This document shows, one piece after another, positions 14,748 to 23,079 of a stretch of 41,008 bases of DNA. How positions within the stretch are numbered: the first letter of the stretch is position 1; every line of letters starts with the position of its first letter. Source of the stretch: a bacterium (lineage in GTDB: Bacteria; Electryoneota; RPQS01); NCBI GenBank assembly GCA_018812265.1, contig JAHJDG010000168.1:1-41008 (forward strand), written 5' to 3'. Below the pieces are notes generated by a model, which was not told the DNA's origin, ran no database searches, and was given only the letters and a program-made list of their open reading frames with translations. Position numbers and translations under genes: made by a program.

Positions 14748-17060
14748 CTACCGCACGAGTGCAAGCTTGTGGATACGAACGCCGTCCGCGCTGCTTAGCC
14801 GGTAGAAATAGACACCACTTCCCGCCATACTTCCCCCGCTTGTCCGGCCATCCCAAGTTGCGCGGAAATGACCGGCGGATAGTGGTTCATCCACGAGGGT
14901 TGCGACCCGTTTGCCGAGAATATCGAAGATCTCCAGTCGCACCGTGCCGGGCTGGGGCACCGCAAACTCAATTACGGTTACGGAATTGAAGGGATTGGGG
15001 AAGTTTTGGGCCAGACTCAGTTCGCGCGGCAGCCCGGCATTGGGCAGCGGGTCGGTGCTGACGGGTTCGACGGGAACGTGAGCCTGAAATGCCAGAACAT
15101 TGTCACCGGTCACGGTTATCACCACGGTATCGGCGCCCGTGGCATCCACCGGGATCGAAATGGACGATCCGCCGTGCCGGATCCAACCTGAGGTGAAACT
15201 CCCGTCACCGATCCAAACGGTCACGTTGACGCTGTCGGCCGGAAGCAGAGCCATATTGCCGACACCGACGATGACGTCGGTGAGTTCGGACGGCACCGTT
15301 TGAGGTACGGTGACGACCGGACGCACCGGAGTCTGAGTGTACACCTGAAGCGATGGATCGCCCTGCACCAAGTATTGACGGAACATGGTTTCGGTAACTT
15401 CGAGCACCGAGGATTCGCCGAGGAATTGAGCCATCGTCGCCCAGACCATCGCTTTGCCGGCGGCTAAACCGGGGGCGAGCTGTCCCACGTCATAGTCGAG
15501 CCAGGCCCGATAGAGAAGGGAATCGAGGCAGTCATTGTAAATTGTGTGCGTGTTCCAGCACGGGCCGATGAATCCGACCGCTCCGCGAGGCTGAAAAACC
15601 GTCCCCATAATCATCCACCGCTCGCCGAATCCATCGTCGTCACCGCCGTTGAAAATCCCCACTCCGCAGCCGATACCCGTGACAATGGGAAGCCGCCAGG
15701 CATTGCTCAAAGCACTTATGTCCGGAAGGTAGAAGTTGATGCCCGACCAGCCGATGTCCCAGCCGGTGCCGCGGTAATTGACGAAGGTCTGACCGACGTC
15801 CACGCGATTTCTCATCCGGTCCGCGCCGTTTTGGATGAAGACCGTGTCTACGTCAGTGAATCCGTTCCGCAAGAGCTCATCACGGACGTGTCGTTTGGTT
15901 GCGCGCTGCGAGGCTTCTTGCCGATCCGCCGCCACAACCGCCCGACGGAAGCGAAGAGAATCCGCGTAGAAGGGATCCTTTTCGTGATGAACGGACCGGA
16001 CCGCGATGTTTCTCACCTCGGTCGGAGTATTTACCACCCAGCGTCCGAGGAACACATCCGGGAAGACGTCATAACCCTCGATGGCGGCGTAGTGGTATTC
16101 GTTCGTATAGGGACCGGGAAGCGAGTAGCTGCTGAAGCGTGTAGGTGGATCCGCCGTATACAGATAACTTGGGGAAAGACGCGTTTCGTCACCGACGAGA
16201 ATCACGAAATCAAGGGGCGGATCGGCAGCGCTTCTTTCTTGAGTAATTCGATTGCGAATCTGCAGCGGGGTTGGATTCACGCCAATCGAACTTGTGGGAA
16301 CTACGCTGACCTTGACCCCCCGTTGCTCCTTCCACTTCACGAATTCCCGAATGTTCGGGATGTAGTCTCCAGTAAGGGTATCGTCGGGAACGATCATGAG
16401 AATGTGAGACGGAGCCGTGTTGTAGTAGCCGGAAATACTCTCCCAGTTCGTGACCACCGCCCGATAGACCTGCTGCCAAGGGCGGGAGAACCGGGTAGGC
16501 GGATTCAGGACCGGATTGTCGCCGATGGTTCCATCAATATCAATGCGAATGACGGTCTCCGTGAAAACCGAGCAGATTGTTGCATTGTTCACGTAGTGAA
16601 AAGGACGGATCGTGAGAGGCACTAAGCGAATCCCACCGAAAATCACGACATCCTCTAACATCACGTTTGGTATTGAGGATACGTTATCGGGTAGATAGCG
16701 GGCTTGCGCGGCCAGCCCGATCCGGTTCCACTGTTCGATCACAACCGAGGGATTGCCCGTGGGAGGCAAGGCCAGGAAGATCGTGAAACGCGGCATAAGC
16801 GACCCGGTGGGATTCATCTCCCCCCACAAACCGGGGAGAACACCAGAGAAATCCACGACTTCCTGACCGGTCAGGTTCTCCATGCTGAATCCAACTCGAA
16901 TGTGGGCAGGAGTCGTTTCCAGGATCGAAACGGAAGGTGAGTACAAGCCTCCCTCGTATATTCCATAGGGTGGATCCGAGGGAATGGCCGAAGCGGGCCG
17001 GGGTGCGATGCCAACGGTCAGCAGCGCGGCGATGACGATCAGTGTATGAGTGCGTCGCAC
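14748..17060 (-). CDS. Secreted peptidase C25 (gingipain-like) protein with C-terminal sorting domain
   Basis: 770 residues; the GTG start at 17060 is supported by AGGGAGA about 7 nt upstream. Residues 1-25 are a signal peptide ending ASA. Residues 30-210 resemble a gingipain pro-region. The C25 caspase-like fold runs from about 217 (SHILMIVPDD) through FVILVGDETR (285-294) and DVFPDVFLGRW (331-341) to QGDPSLQVY (566-574). The candidate Cys is C465 in GIGCGVGIF. The gingipain catalytic His lies in NY-x-GHG, but here NYRGTG (428-433) has Thr432 in its place. Ig-like spacers follow. Residues 683-770 (QNFPNPFN, EIFDILGKRVATL, AGHFRATWDGR, SGVYFYRL) match type IX/Por sorting or FlgD-like C-terminal domains. 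It is probably exported and surface-attached; proteolysis is doubtful. Confidence 0.88.
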   Translation of the reverse strand: MRRTHTLIVIAALLTVGIAPRPASAIPSDPPYGIYEGGLYSPSVSILETTPAHIRVGFSMENLTGQEVVDFSGVLPGLWGEMNPTGSLMPRFTIFLALPPTGNPSVVIEQWNRIGLAAQARYLPDNVSSIPNVMLEDVVIFGGIRLVPLTIRPFHYVNNATICSVFTETVIRIDIDGTIGDNPVLNPPTRFSRPWQQVYRAVVTNWESISGYYNTAPSHILMIVPDDTLTGDYIPNIREFVKWKEQRGVKVSVVPTSSIGVNPTPLQIRNRITQERSAADPPLDFVILVGDETRLSPSYLYTADPPTRFSSYSLPGPYTNEYHYAAIEGYDVFPDVFLGRWVVNTPTEVRNIAVRSVHHEKDPFYADSLRFRRAVVAADRQEASQRATKRHVRDELLRNGFTDVDTVFIQNGADRMRNRVDVGQTFVNYRGTGWDIGWSGINFYLPDISALSNAWRLPIVTGIGCGVGIFNGGDDDGFGERWMIMGTVFQPRGAVGFIGPCWNTHTIYNDCLDSLLYRAWLDYDVGQLAPGLAAGKAMVWATMAQFLGESSVLEVTETMFRQYLVQGDPSLQVYTQTPVRPVVTVPQTVPSELTDVIVGVGNMALLPADSVNVTVWIGDGSFTSGWIRHGGSSISIPVDATGADTVVITVTGDNVLAFQAHVPVEPVSTDPLPNAGLPRELSLAQNFPNPFNSVTVIEFAVPQPGTVRLEIFDILGKRVATLVDEPLSAGHFRATWDGRTSGGSMAGSGVYFYRLSSADGVRIHKLALVR

Positions 17061-17608
17061 GGTGTTCTCCCTGAAGGGGGGTCGTTCTGCTCCCTGTATC
17101 TCAACAACGACTAAGTATAAACCCGTGTTCCCAAATAGCGGCCCGCCGAAGAGATAGGACAGGCGGCGGGGATGGGTATAGTTAGTGTAGTCTCTTGGGT
17201 TTCATCCCCATTAAATACATGGGTCAGTGTTGACAATCGGTACGTCTGTTCGTATCTTCATCTATCGGCGATTGGAACAGCCGTTTTTTAAGCCCACACT
17301 ATCCGGAGCATTCAGGGTGCCGGAATCGTCCTCCCGTGAGCCTCCTCGATGGCGACTAATCCGAATATAGAGCTTTCGGACGGGCAAATCAAGGACATGC
17401 CGCCGATATAACCAGAAGCACCGCCCGGATGCTAAAGGTGGATCGGTATTTGCCGAATTTGCAGGAGTCACAACTGAAAACAATTGGATAAACAAGACCA
17501 ACAAGCCTCTTTCTGGTTGATCTTGAAAAGAAATAAGAGTTTGCCGGATGACTCCTGAGGTGATCCGACAGCCTACGAATTGCCTACAAACCTGCGAAGG
17601 GACAAGCC
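17061..17608. other. Gene-free divergent intergenic region
   Basis: About 550 bp separate the minus-strand C25-like gene from the plus-strand Cys-rich gene. It should carry promoters for both. One candidate is at 17230-17258. An 80-codon minus-strand frame (17262-17504) has a hydrophobic start but no ribosome site and no family resemblance, and I do not call it. Confidence 0.6.
17230..17258 (+). promoter_or_regulatory. Candidate sigma70 promoter
   Basis: Perfect TTGACA at 17230-17235, 17-bp spacer, TATCTT at 17253-17258. It points toward the Cys-rich secreted protein, with a long leader of about 340 nt. Confidence 0.35.
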
Positions 17609-18985
17609 ATGCGTGTTAGATTGGAGAGTTTTTGCCTTGCGGCGGTATTGGTAGCCGCCGTGCTCCTTGTCGGCCCCGCCCTGCCGGCGCTGGCCCAGAC
17701 GAGTAGCCTCGAAGCGCAGCTCCAGAGCGTATACGATGAAATCGAGGCTCTGAAAGCCAGCGGGAAGGAGATTCCCGCAGGACTGTATGAACGGTACTTC
17801 GAGATTGAATCGCAGCTCTACCCGGAGGAAGTGGATTGGTCAAGGGACGGGAGCCTCGATCAGGAGCCGGGTGAAGCGGATTCCTGTCCGGGTATCCAAT
17901 TGCCATTTCCAGCCGTGGGAGATTCGGTGATCGTGGCCGGCGAGACCTACCTGATGAACGACCGCTGCACGAACTGTCGCGGGGACGGAGCTCGAGACGT
18001 CGTCTACTCCATCAACGTTCCGGCCTGGACTCGTCTGATCATCAAGACCTGCCTGCATCCGGGAGGATTCGACACCTATCTGTGCGTGTACAAGAACTCC
18101 TGCTGCAATCGGGACAGTTTGGTGATTGCGAACGACAATTCCAGCATCTGCCGTCCATATTCTTTCAAGAGCTACATCAACCACTGTTTCGTGGACAGCG
18201 GAAGATACTACATCGTGGTTGACGGATACAATGTCGCTGCGAATGGACATTATCGCTTGGCCATCGTTCGCCTTGCAGATGTGACTTGCGGACCGACACC
18301 CGAGTTCGACTGCCCCGAGTTCTTTGCCGATCACGAGGAACCGGCGGAAGGCAGCGAGTCGGTGTGCGGTCAGAGCAACGTGGTCGAGGATCCGTGTCCG
18401 GCCAACTATTGCGGTATTATCGAGCCGGCCGGCGACGTGGACGTGTATTCATTCACGTTGAACGAGTGCAAGGTTGTAACCCTGCGCGTGTTTGCGAACG
18501 ACACCTACGGCCACAGCGGCTATTTCAAGGGTTTGGACTCCAAATTGCGGCTGTTCTCAGGTCCGGCCTGTGATCATCCCCTTTTCGAGAATGACGACGT
18601 AGGCGGTCAGATTGAAGGACAGCCGTGGGAGGACGACAGCCAGATCATCACGACGTGTCTGCGGCCGGGAACATATTATGCGGAGGTGACCAGCGCTGCC
18701 GCTGACACTGGCGACTATGAGTTCACGATTTCCTGTGTGGATTGTCCTCCGATCCAACCTTATGAGCCAATTGATGTGGTCTGCGAAGGATTCCGCTGTT
18801 GCGCGAGCTGGCCGTCGTCCCCCGATCCGCTGTACTACGTATGGCGGTACGCTGGGCTGCAATGGATCTTGGTTGGGACAACCTACGAGACGGAATTCTG
18901 CGAAACCCTCGAGCCTGGCCGTCCGCCGCCACAGTATCAGGTGTTCACCAGTCCCTGCGGCTACCCGCAGATACCCAGCCGATAG
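17609..18985 (+). CDS. Secreted Cys-rich protein with two PPC-like beta-sandwich domains
   Basis: 458 residues; the ATG is preceded by GAAGGGA. Signal peptide 1-30 (LPALAQ/TSS). Residues 33-75 form a charged helical, possibly coiled-coil segment. Two domains follow (about 93-222 and 232-378) that resemble bacterial pre-peptidase C-terminal (PPC) folds: DVVYSINVPAWTRLIIKTC, FDTYLCVYKN and SGRYYIVVDGY in the first, and DVDVYSFTLNECK, DSKLRLFSG and PGTYYAEVTS in the second. Many Cys suggest disulfides outside the cytoplasm. The C-terminal 80 residues look Fn3-like. There is no catalytic domain and no sorting tail. The order helix, SLDQ, GE, C, PPC also occurs inside the 29,922-34,562 protein. 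It is probably an extracellular binding or structural protein. Confidence 0.82.
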   Translation: MRVRLESFCLAAVLVAAVLLVGPALPALAQTSSLEAQLQSVYDEIEALKASGKEIPAGLYERYFEIESQLYPEEVDWSRDGSLDQEPGEADSCPGIQLPFPAVGDSVIVAGETYLMNDRCTNCRGDGARDVVYSINVPAWTRLIIKTCLHPGGFDTYLCVYKNSCCNRDSLVIANDNSSICRPYSFKSYINHCFVDSGRYYIVVDGYNVAANGHYRLAIVRLADVTCGPTPEFDCPEFFADHEEPAEGSESVCGQSNVVEDPCPANYCGIIEPAGDVDVYSFTLNECKVVTLRVFANDTYGHSGYFKGLDSKLRLFSGPACDHPLFENDDVGGQIEGQPWEDDSQIITTCLRPGTYYAEVTSAAADTGDYEFTISCVDCPPIQPYEPIDVVCEGFRCCASWPSSPDPLYYVWRYAGLQWILVGTTYETEFCETLEPGRPPPQYQVFTSPCGYPQIPSR

Positions 18986-19012
18986 TCTGTCCTTCTGTCA
19001 CTGACTATAGTA

Positions 19013-19042
19013 GAAGAGCCGGTCCCCGGGGGCCGGCTCTTC
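19013..19042. terminator. Hairpin between convergent genes
   Basis: 10-bp perfect arms GAAGAGCCGG and CCGGCTCTTC around a G/C-rich loop, 27 bp after the Cys-rich gene stop and before the stop of the convergent methyltransferase. There is no clear T run on either strand. It probably serves both. Confidence 0.55.
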
Positions 19043-19068
19043 GGTTGGTCGGTGGATGATTCTCCACT

Positions 19069-19758
19069 TCAACCTGTTCCCGTTTCGATGCGCCGCAAGA
19101 CGATTACTTTGCGGCTGTAGGGCGGAAAATTGAATAGCCGCACGAGTCTTCGCGCTATCGCCGGTCGCCGTTCGTGGAGACGCTTGAAATATCTTGACAC
19201 CCGTCGCACGTTTCCGAAGATCGCCACAACGGGCCGGAGGAACACGTTCTCCTGGCCCTCGCTTCGAATGGACCACTGCGAGGATGGGGAGGGCAGATAG
19301 AGTCTCGGATCGGGATAGGGATTCTGCAAGTGTTCCATCAGCCACCACGGCCGCGACTTGCCGAATACGCGCAGGAGCGCGAAAAAAAACCGCATCAGAT
19401 GATCCGTGCAACGCGTCAGGCGGCCGTAGGGATGGGTGATGATGATCTGTCGGCGGGCGACGCGGCACATCTCGGCCACCACGCGCGGCCGGATGTCGGG
19501 AGACAGATGCTCGAGCACTTCGATGCACAAGACGTGGTCGAAGCTCTCCGCGGCAAACGGCAACGCGGTCGCTGACGCGCGGATCGCCTGCTGAGTGGGA
19601 ATGGGAGGTTCGGGATACCACGGATCCACGCCGACGAAGCGATAGGGCAAACACGCTCCCAGACCTTCCGGTCCGGCGCCGACGTCGAGAATGGTGCCGT
19701 CGGGTGCGGGTCCCAGCAGGCGGGCGACCGCGCCGTAGCGCATGAGCCGGTCAATCAT
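19069..19758 (-). CDS. Class I SAM-dependent methyltransferase (type 11-like)
   Basis: Starting at the ATG at 19758 (MIDRLM; GCGGAAGA just upstream) there are 229 residues. SAM-binding motif I is ILDVGAGPEG at about 23-32, followed by FVGVDP (motif II acid). ATALPFAAESFDHVLCIEVL with EHL is the usual type 11 motif near 65-85, and RRQIIITHPYG comes later. The frame is open upstream to 19983, but that part overlaps the flippase gene and does not look like protein. With the flippase 37 bp upstream on the same strand it probably acts in polysaccharide or glycolipid assembly; the substrate cannot be told from the sequence. Confidence 0.85.
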   Translation of the reverse strand: MIDRLMRYGAVARLLGPAPDGTILDVGAGPEGLGACLPYRFVGVDPWYPEPPIPTQQAIRASATALPFAAESFDHVLCIEVLEHLSPDIRPRVVAEMCRVARRQIIITHPYGRLTRCTDHLMRFFFALLRVFGKSRPWWLMEHLQNPYPDPRLYLPSPSSQWSIRSEGQENVFLRPVVAIFGNVRRVSRYFKRLHERRPAIARRLVRLFNFPPYSRKVIVLRRIETGTG

Positions 19759-19793
19759 CGAGTCTTCCGCGAATTCGGCATGAAAATCCGTTC

Positions 19794-21047
19794 CTACGTG
19801 ATCGGCGGCAACGCCGATACGTCGAGATGCTTCTTTCCCATTCGGTAGGATCCGAACGCCAGAACGGCATAGGTGGTGACGAGCACGATCGCCGCCGAAG
19901 TCAGGCCGAAGGTGGGAAGGAGAATAACGTTTAGGACCACGTTTACGATCAGCGAGATTCCGAGAACGGGCACGGGCACCCACGTCTTTCCGATTCCCGC
20001 CAGCGCATTGGTCAGGACGCTATAGACCGGCTCACAGAAGGTCGCAAGGATGAGGATGCGGAAGAACGGAATCGCCGGAATGTATTTCACGCCTAGCAGC
20101 AGCGGGAAGAACCACGGGCTGATCAGCCACATAACGATATTCACCGGCAGCAAAACGACCATCATGAAGAGCAGAATCTTGCGAAGGCGGCTGCGCAAAA
20201 CGGCCATCTGGCCGCCGGCTCCCAACCGAGATGCGCTGGGCAGGACGAGAAAATTCACGGCCTGCGAAAGCAGTCCGTACATCCGAAGGAGCGTGCGGGC
20301 GGCGATGTAGGGAGCAATTGCTTCCGCGCTGAAAAACGCACCGACCAAGAGAACGTCGCCCTGCTGAAGGAAGAGTTCACCCAGAGCCAGCAGTCCCACC
20401 CACCGTCCCAATTGAAACGTGCCTTTCCAATTGCCGCGCAGACCGACGGAGAGCAGTCCGGGTTCATAGGCGAAGGCGATCAGTGTGGAAAGAATTGCGG
20501 CACACAGATTGGCCGTCAACGCCGCTTCCGCAGAAGTCAGCCGTCCGACGGCAAACAGCACGGCAAAGCCGGCCAGACTGCCCAGAAAATAGCCCGCTTC
20601 CACCCAGAAGGCCGACCAGGCGCGCTGACCGGACTGCAAAAGCCCGATGGCCACGTCCCGCGGCACGAGAGTGATCTGCATGATTGCCGCGATCAAGGCG
20701 AGTTGCCTCCCCACGCCGAGCAGCGGCAGAATCACCTGCCCAAGGGCGGCTCCGAGGAGCGCCGTGGCCAGACTGAGCCAGAGCGCGGGTCCTTGAAAAT
20801 CGCGGTGACCGCCCCGCGCGCCATGAATGACCAGGGGAACAATCCACAGTCCGCGCGACATGGCCGCGATGAGATTGACATAGGCGATGGCCATGCCGTA
20901 GCGACCGAAATCGCCGAGCGGCAGCACGCGAACGACGAGCAGAATGAGCGCCGCGCCATAGACGGCCGGCAGCGCTCTCAGAAAGAGCGATCCGCTCGCC
21001 CGATGAACCAGCGAACGATTCACTAAACGTTCACTTGAAGGAGCCAC
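19794..21047 (-). CDS. Polysaccharide flippase (Wzx/MOP-family membrane protein)
   Basis: 417 residues with about twelve hydrophobic segments, an early RALPAVYGAALILLVVRVLP (about residues 24-43) and LGDFGRYGMAIAYVNLIAA, the pattern of Wzx/RfbX O-antigen transporters of the MOP superfamily. Later GDVLLVGAFFSAEAIAPYIAA and QAVNFLVLPSASRLGA fit the family's second half. Such proteins move undecaprenyl-linked sugar units across the inner membrane. Next to it are a methyltransferase (downstream) and, 2 kb away on the other strand, a ligase/polymerase-like protein, consistent with a small surface-polysaccharide locus. No glycosyltransferases are seen in the window. Confidence 0.87.
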   Translation of the reverse strand: MAPSSERLVNRSLVHRASGSLFLRALPAVYGAALILLVVRVLPLGDFGRYGMAIAYVNLIAAMSRGLWIVPLVIHGARGGHRDFQGPALWLSLATALLGAALGQVILPLLGVGRQLALIAAIMQITLVPRDVAIGLLQSGQRAWSAFWVEAGYFLGSLAGFAVLFAVGRLTSAEAALTANLCAAILSTLIAFAYEPGLLSVGLRGNWKGTFQLGRWVGLLALGELFLQQGDVLLVGAFFSAEAIAPYIAARTLLRMYGLLSQAVNFLVLPSASRLGAGGQMAVLRSRLRKILLFMMVVLLPVNIVMWLISPWFFPLLLGVKYIPAIPFFRILILATFCEPVYSVLTNALAGIGKTWVPVPVLGISLIVNVVLNVILLPTFGLTSAAIVLVTTYAVLAFGSYRMGKKHLDVSALPPIT

Positions 21048-21087
21048 TCGAAGATCATCCGACGTTCTTTGTCATCGGCACGGGCGC

Positions 21088-22842
21088 TCAGGGAACCTCG
21101 ATCGGCATGAGCATCTGGACATATTCGCGTTGGCGATTGAACTTGGTCAGGAAGTCGAGCGCGCGTCGCATATCCGGATCGTCATAGGGCACAAGCAGGC
21201 GACTCTGGATCATTCGCACTTTCGTCTCGAGCTGGTTCAGCACAAATTCCAGCAGTCCGCGGGGATGGGGATACCTTTCCACGGCGACGGATTCGCGATC
21301 CACACCGGCCAAATCGCAGGCACGATCGAGAGCGAAATCGAGGCCCCCCAATCCGTCCACCAGTCCCCGTTCACGAGCCTGAATCCCCGTCCACACCCGA
21401 CCCTGGGCGGATTCTTCAACTTGGGCTTTCGACAATCCGCGACCGTCGGCCACGTGAGTCAGAAACTCGTCATATACGCCATCCATGAACTCCAGAATCA
21501 CCTTTTCGTGCTCGGGAGTGAATTCCTTGTCCAGCCGGAAGAACTGATCCCAGTAGCCCTTTTCCACCGTCTCGACGCGAGCGCCGATTTTCTCATAGAG
21601 ATCCTTGGCCGATGGAATGACGCTGACGACTCCGATGGAACCGGTGATGGTATTGGGTTGGGCGATGATTTCCGAAGCCGCACATGAGATGTAGTAGCCT
21701 CCGGACGCCGCCACGTTCCCCATGGAGACGACGACGGGCTTTTTGTGTTTCAGACGTTTGAGCTCCTGCAGGATGATATCGGAAGCCAGCGAAGATCCAC
21801 CGGGCGAATTCACGCGCAGCACAACGGCTTTTACGCTCTCATCCTCGCGCAGCTCGCGCAGCAACTTCACCATATCGCCGGATTCGATGTCATCGCCATC
21901 TCCCCACGGGTCATCGCCGTCACCGTAGGAGATGGATCCGCCGGCGAACACCACGGCGATTTCATCGCCGAATTCCGCCGACGTTCGGGAACGGGCGTAT
22001 TTGGCGGGGGAAATCCCGCGGAATTCATCACCGGCCCGGATCCGGTCGCGGAAGTCGCCCCAATCCATCGCCAGGTCGGCGATTCCCGCCTGCACGGCTT
22101 CCTCTCCACCGATCACCAGCCGATCCGGCTGAAGCAGCATCTTCTCTAAAGCCTCTTTACCGATTTGCGGTCGAGCATCGGCAATCTCTCCGGTGTAGGT
22201 CTTGAACAGATCATCGAGCAGCGATTGCAGACTTTCGCGAAGCGGACCCGACATGGCTTCGGAATCAAGGTTTTCATATGCGCCCTTGTACTTCCCCGTG
22301 TGAAGCACGTGGAATTCAATTCCGACCTTTCGGAAAGTCTTGGCCAGATACGTATTCGAGGCACTTAGCCCCAACATGATCAGCCCCCCCGAACGCGAAG
22401 GCGTGATCGCAATGGTATCGGCCATGCTGGCCAGATAGTAGTCGCGATCGGTGGCCATCTCCAAATAGGCGTAGACCGGTTTGCCGCTCTCCTTGAAACG
22501 CGACACGGCTTCCCGAAGTTCGCGGAGTTCGGCAAAGCCCATCGTGCCCCAGGGCCTCAGCACCACCCCGACGATTCGTGGGTCGTCGTCGGCCTGCTCA
22601 AGACAATATAGCAATTGGGAGATCGTGGGCTGCTCGCGGAGCCAGACCTCGAACTGAGGCGAGGAACGGTGCTCCGGGACAAACCCGGAGAGTTCGATCA
22701 TGAGGAAGCTGTGGCGACTGACAGCGGTCTCCTTCCCCACTCCCGCCATGAACGAGCCGATCAGAATCCCGGTAACCACCATGCTCAGCACGCCTCCCGC
22801 GATCAGGATGATGAGCACCCAGCAACAAGCCTTGTTGTTCAT
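21088..22842 (-). CDS. sppA: Signal peptide peptidase SppA (long, two-domain form)
   Basis: SppA degrades leftover signal peptides in the inner membrane. 584 residues match the long form with two ClpP-like domains. One N-terminal membrane segment (9-33) anchors it. Domain 1 contributes the general base K186 in HTGKYKGAYEN, and domain 2 the nucleophile S380 in GNVAASGGYYISCAA. Also visible are VVLRVNSPGGSSLASD and NTITGSIGVVS. Both catalytic residues are kept, so it should be active. The ribosome site AAGGAGG (22850-22856) is ideal. A TATAAT box on this strand lies at 22899-22904, about 57 bp before the start codon. A 40-bp gap separates it from the downstream flippase, so an operon is possible. 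Confidence 0.93.
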   Translation of the reverse strand: MNNKACCWVLIILIAGGVLSMVVTGILIGSFMAGVGKETAVSRHSFLMIELSGFVPEHRSSPQFEVWLREQPTISQLLYCLEQADDDPRIVGVVLRPWGTMGFAELRELREAVSRFKESGKPVYAYLEMATDRDYYLASMADTIAITPSRSGGLIMLGLSASNTYLAKTFRKVGIEFHVLHTGKYKGAYENLDSEAMSGPLRESLQSLLDDLFKTYTGEIADARPQIGKEALEKMLLQPDRLVIGGEEAVQAGIADLAMDWGDFRDRIRAGDEFRGISPAKYARSRTSAEFGDEIAVVFAGGSISYGDGDDPWGDGDDIESGDMVKLLRELREDESVKAVVLRVNSPGGSSLASDIILQELKRLKHKKPVVVSMGNVAASGGYYISCAASEIIAQPNTITGSIGVVSVIPSAKDLYEKIGARVETVEKGYWDQFFRLDKEFTPEHEKVILEFMDGVYDEFLTHVADGRGLSKAQVEESAQGRVWTGIQARERGLVDGLGGLDFALDRACDLAGVDRESVAVERYPHPRGLLEFVLNQLETKVRMIQSRLLVPYDDPDMRRALDFLTKFNRQREYVQMLMPIEVP

Positions 22843-22898
22843 GATTCAGCCTCCTTGCCGATGGTTGACATTCGATTGCAGTAGAAAGGTTTAGCCGG

Positions 22899-22921
22899 AT
22901 TATAGATTTGGCGTCTGTCAA
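22899..22921 (-). promoter_or_regulatory. Partial promoter for the sppA gene
   Basis: Minus-strand TATAAT at 22899-22904 sits at a good distance from sppA. A perfect TTGACA lies upstream at 22916-22921, but only 11 bp away instead of about 17. The -10 box is plausible; the -35 is unclear. Confidence 0.35.
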
Positions 22922-22925
22922 CCCG

Positions 22926-22954
22926 TTGCATAACTTGTATCAAAACCTTACATT
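22926..22954 (+). promoter_or_regulatory. Candidate promoter for the O-antigen ligase-like gene
   Basis: TTGCAT at 22926-22931, 17-bp spacer, TACATT at 22949-22954, pointing to the gene at 23080. It is back to back with the sppA promoter region in the 237-bp divergent gap. Confidence 0.3.
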
Positions 22955-23079
22955 ACATCCGGTCTACCGGTGAGGCGGAAAGTGTTGTTGTTCAGGAACA
23001 TGGACAACCATACCGACAGTACCGGAGGCATGAGGTTTGCGCTATTGAGTTCGGCTAAAAACAGTAGAATTCAAAACAT

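Noticed and set aside
17262-17504. 80-codon minus-strand frame in the divergent gap
   Set aside because: No ribosome site and no family resemblance. The hydrophobic start is short.
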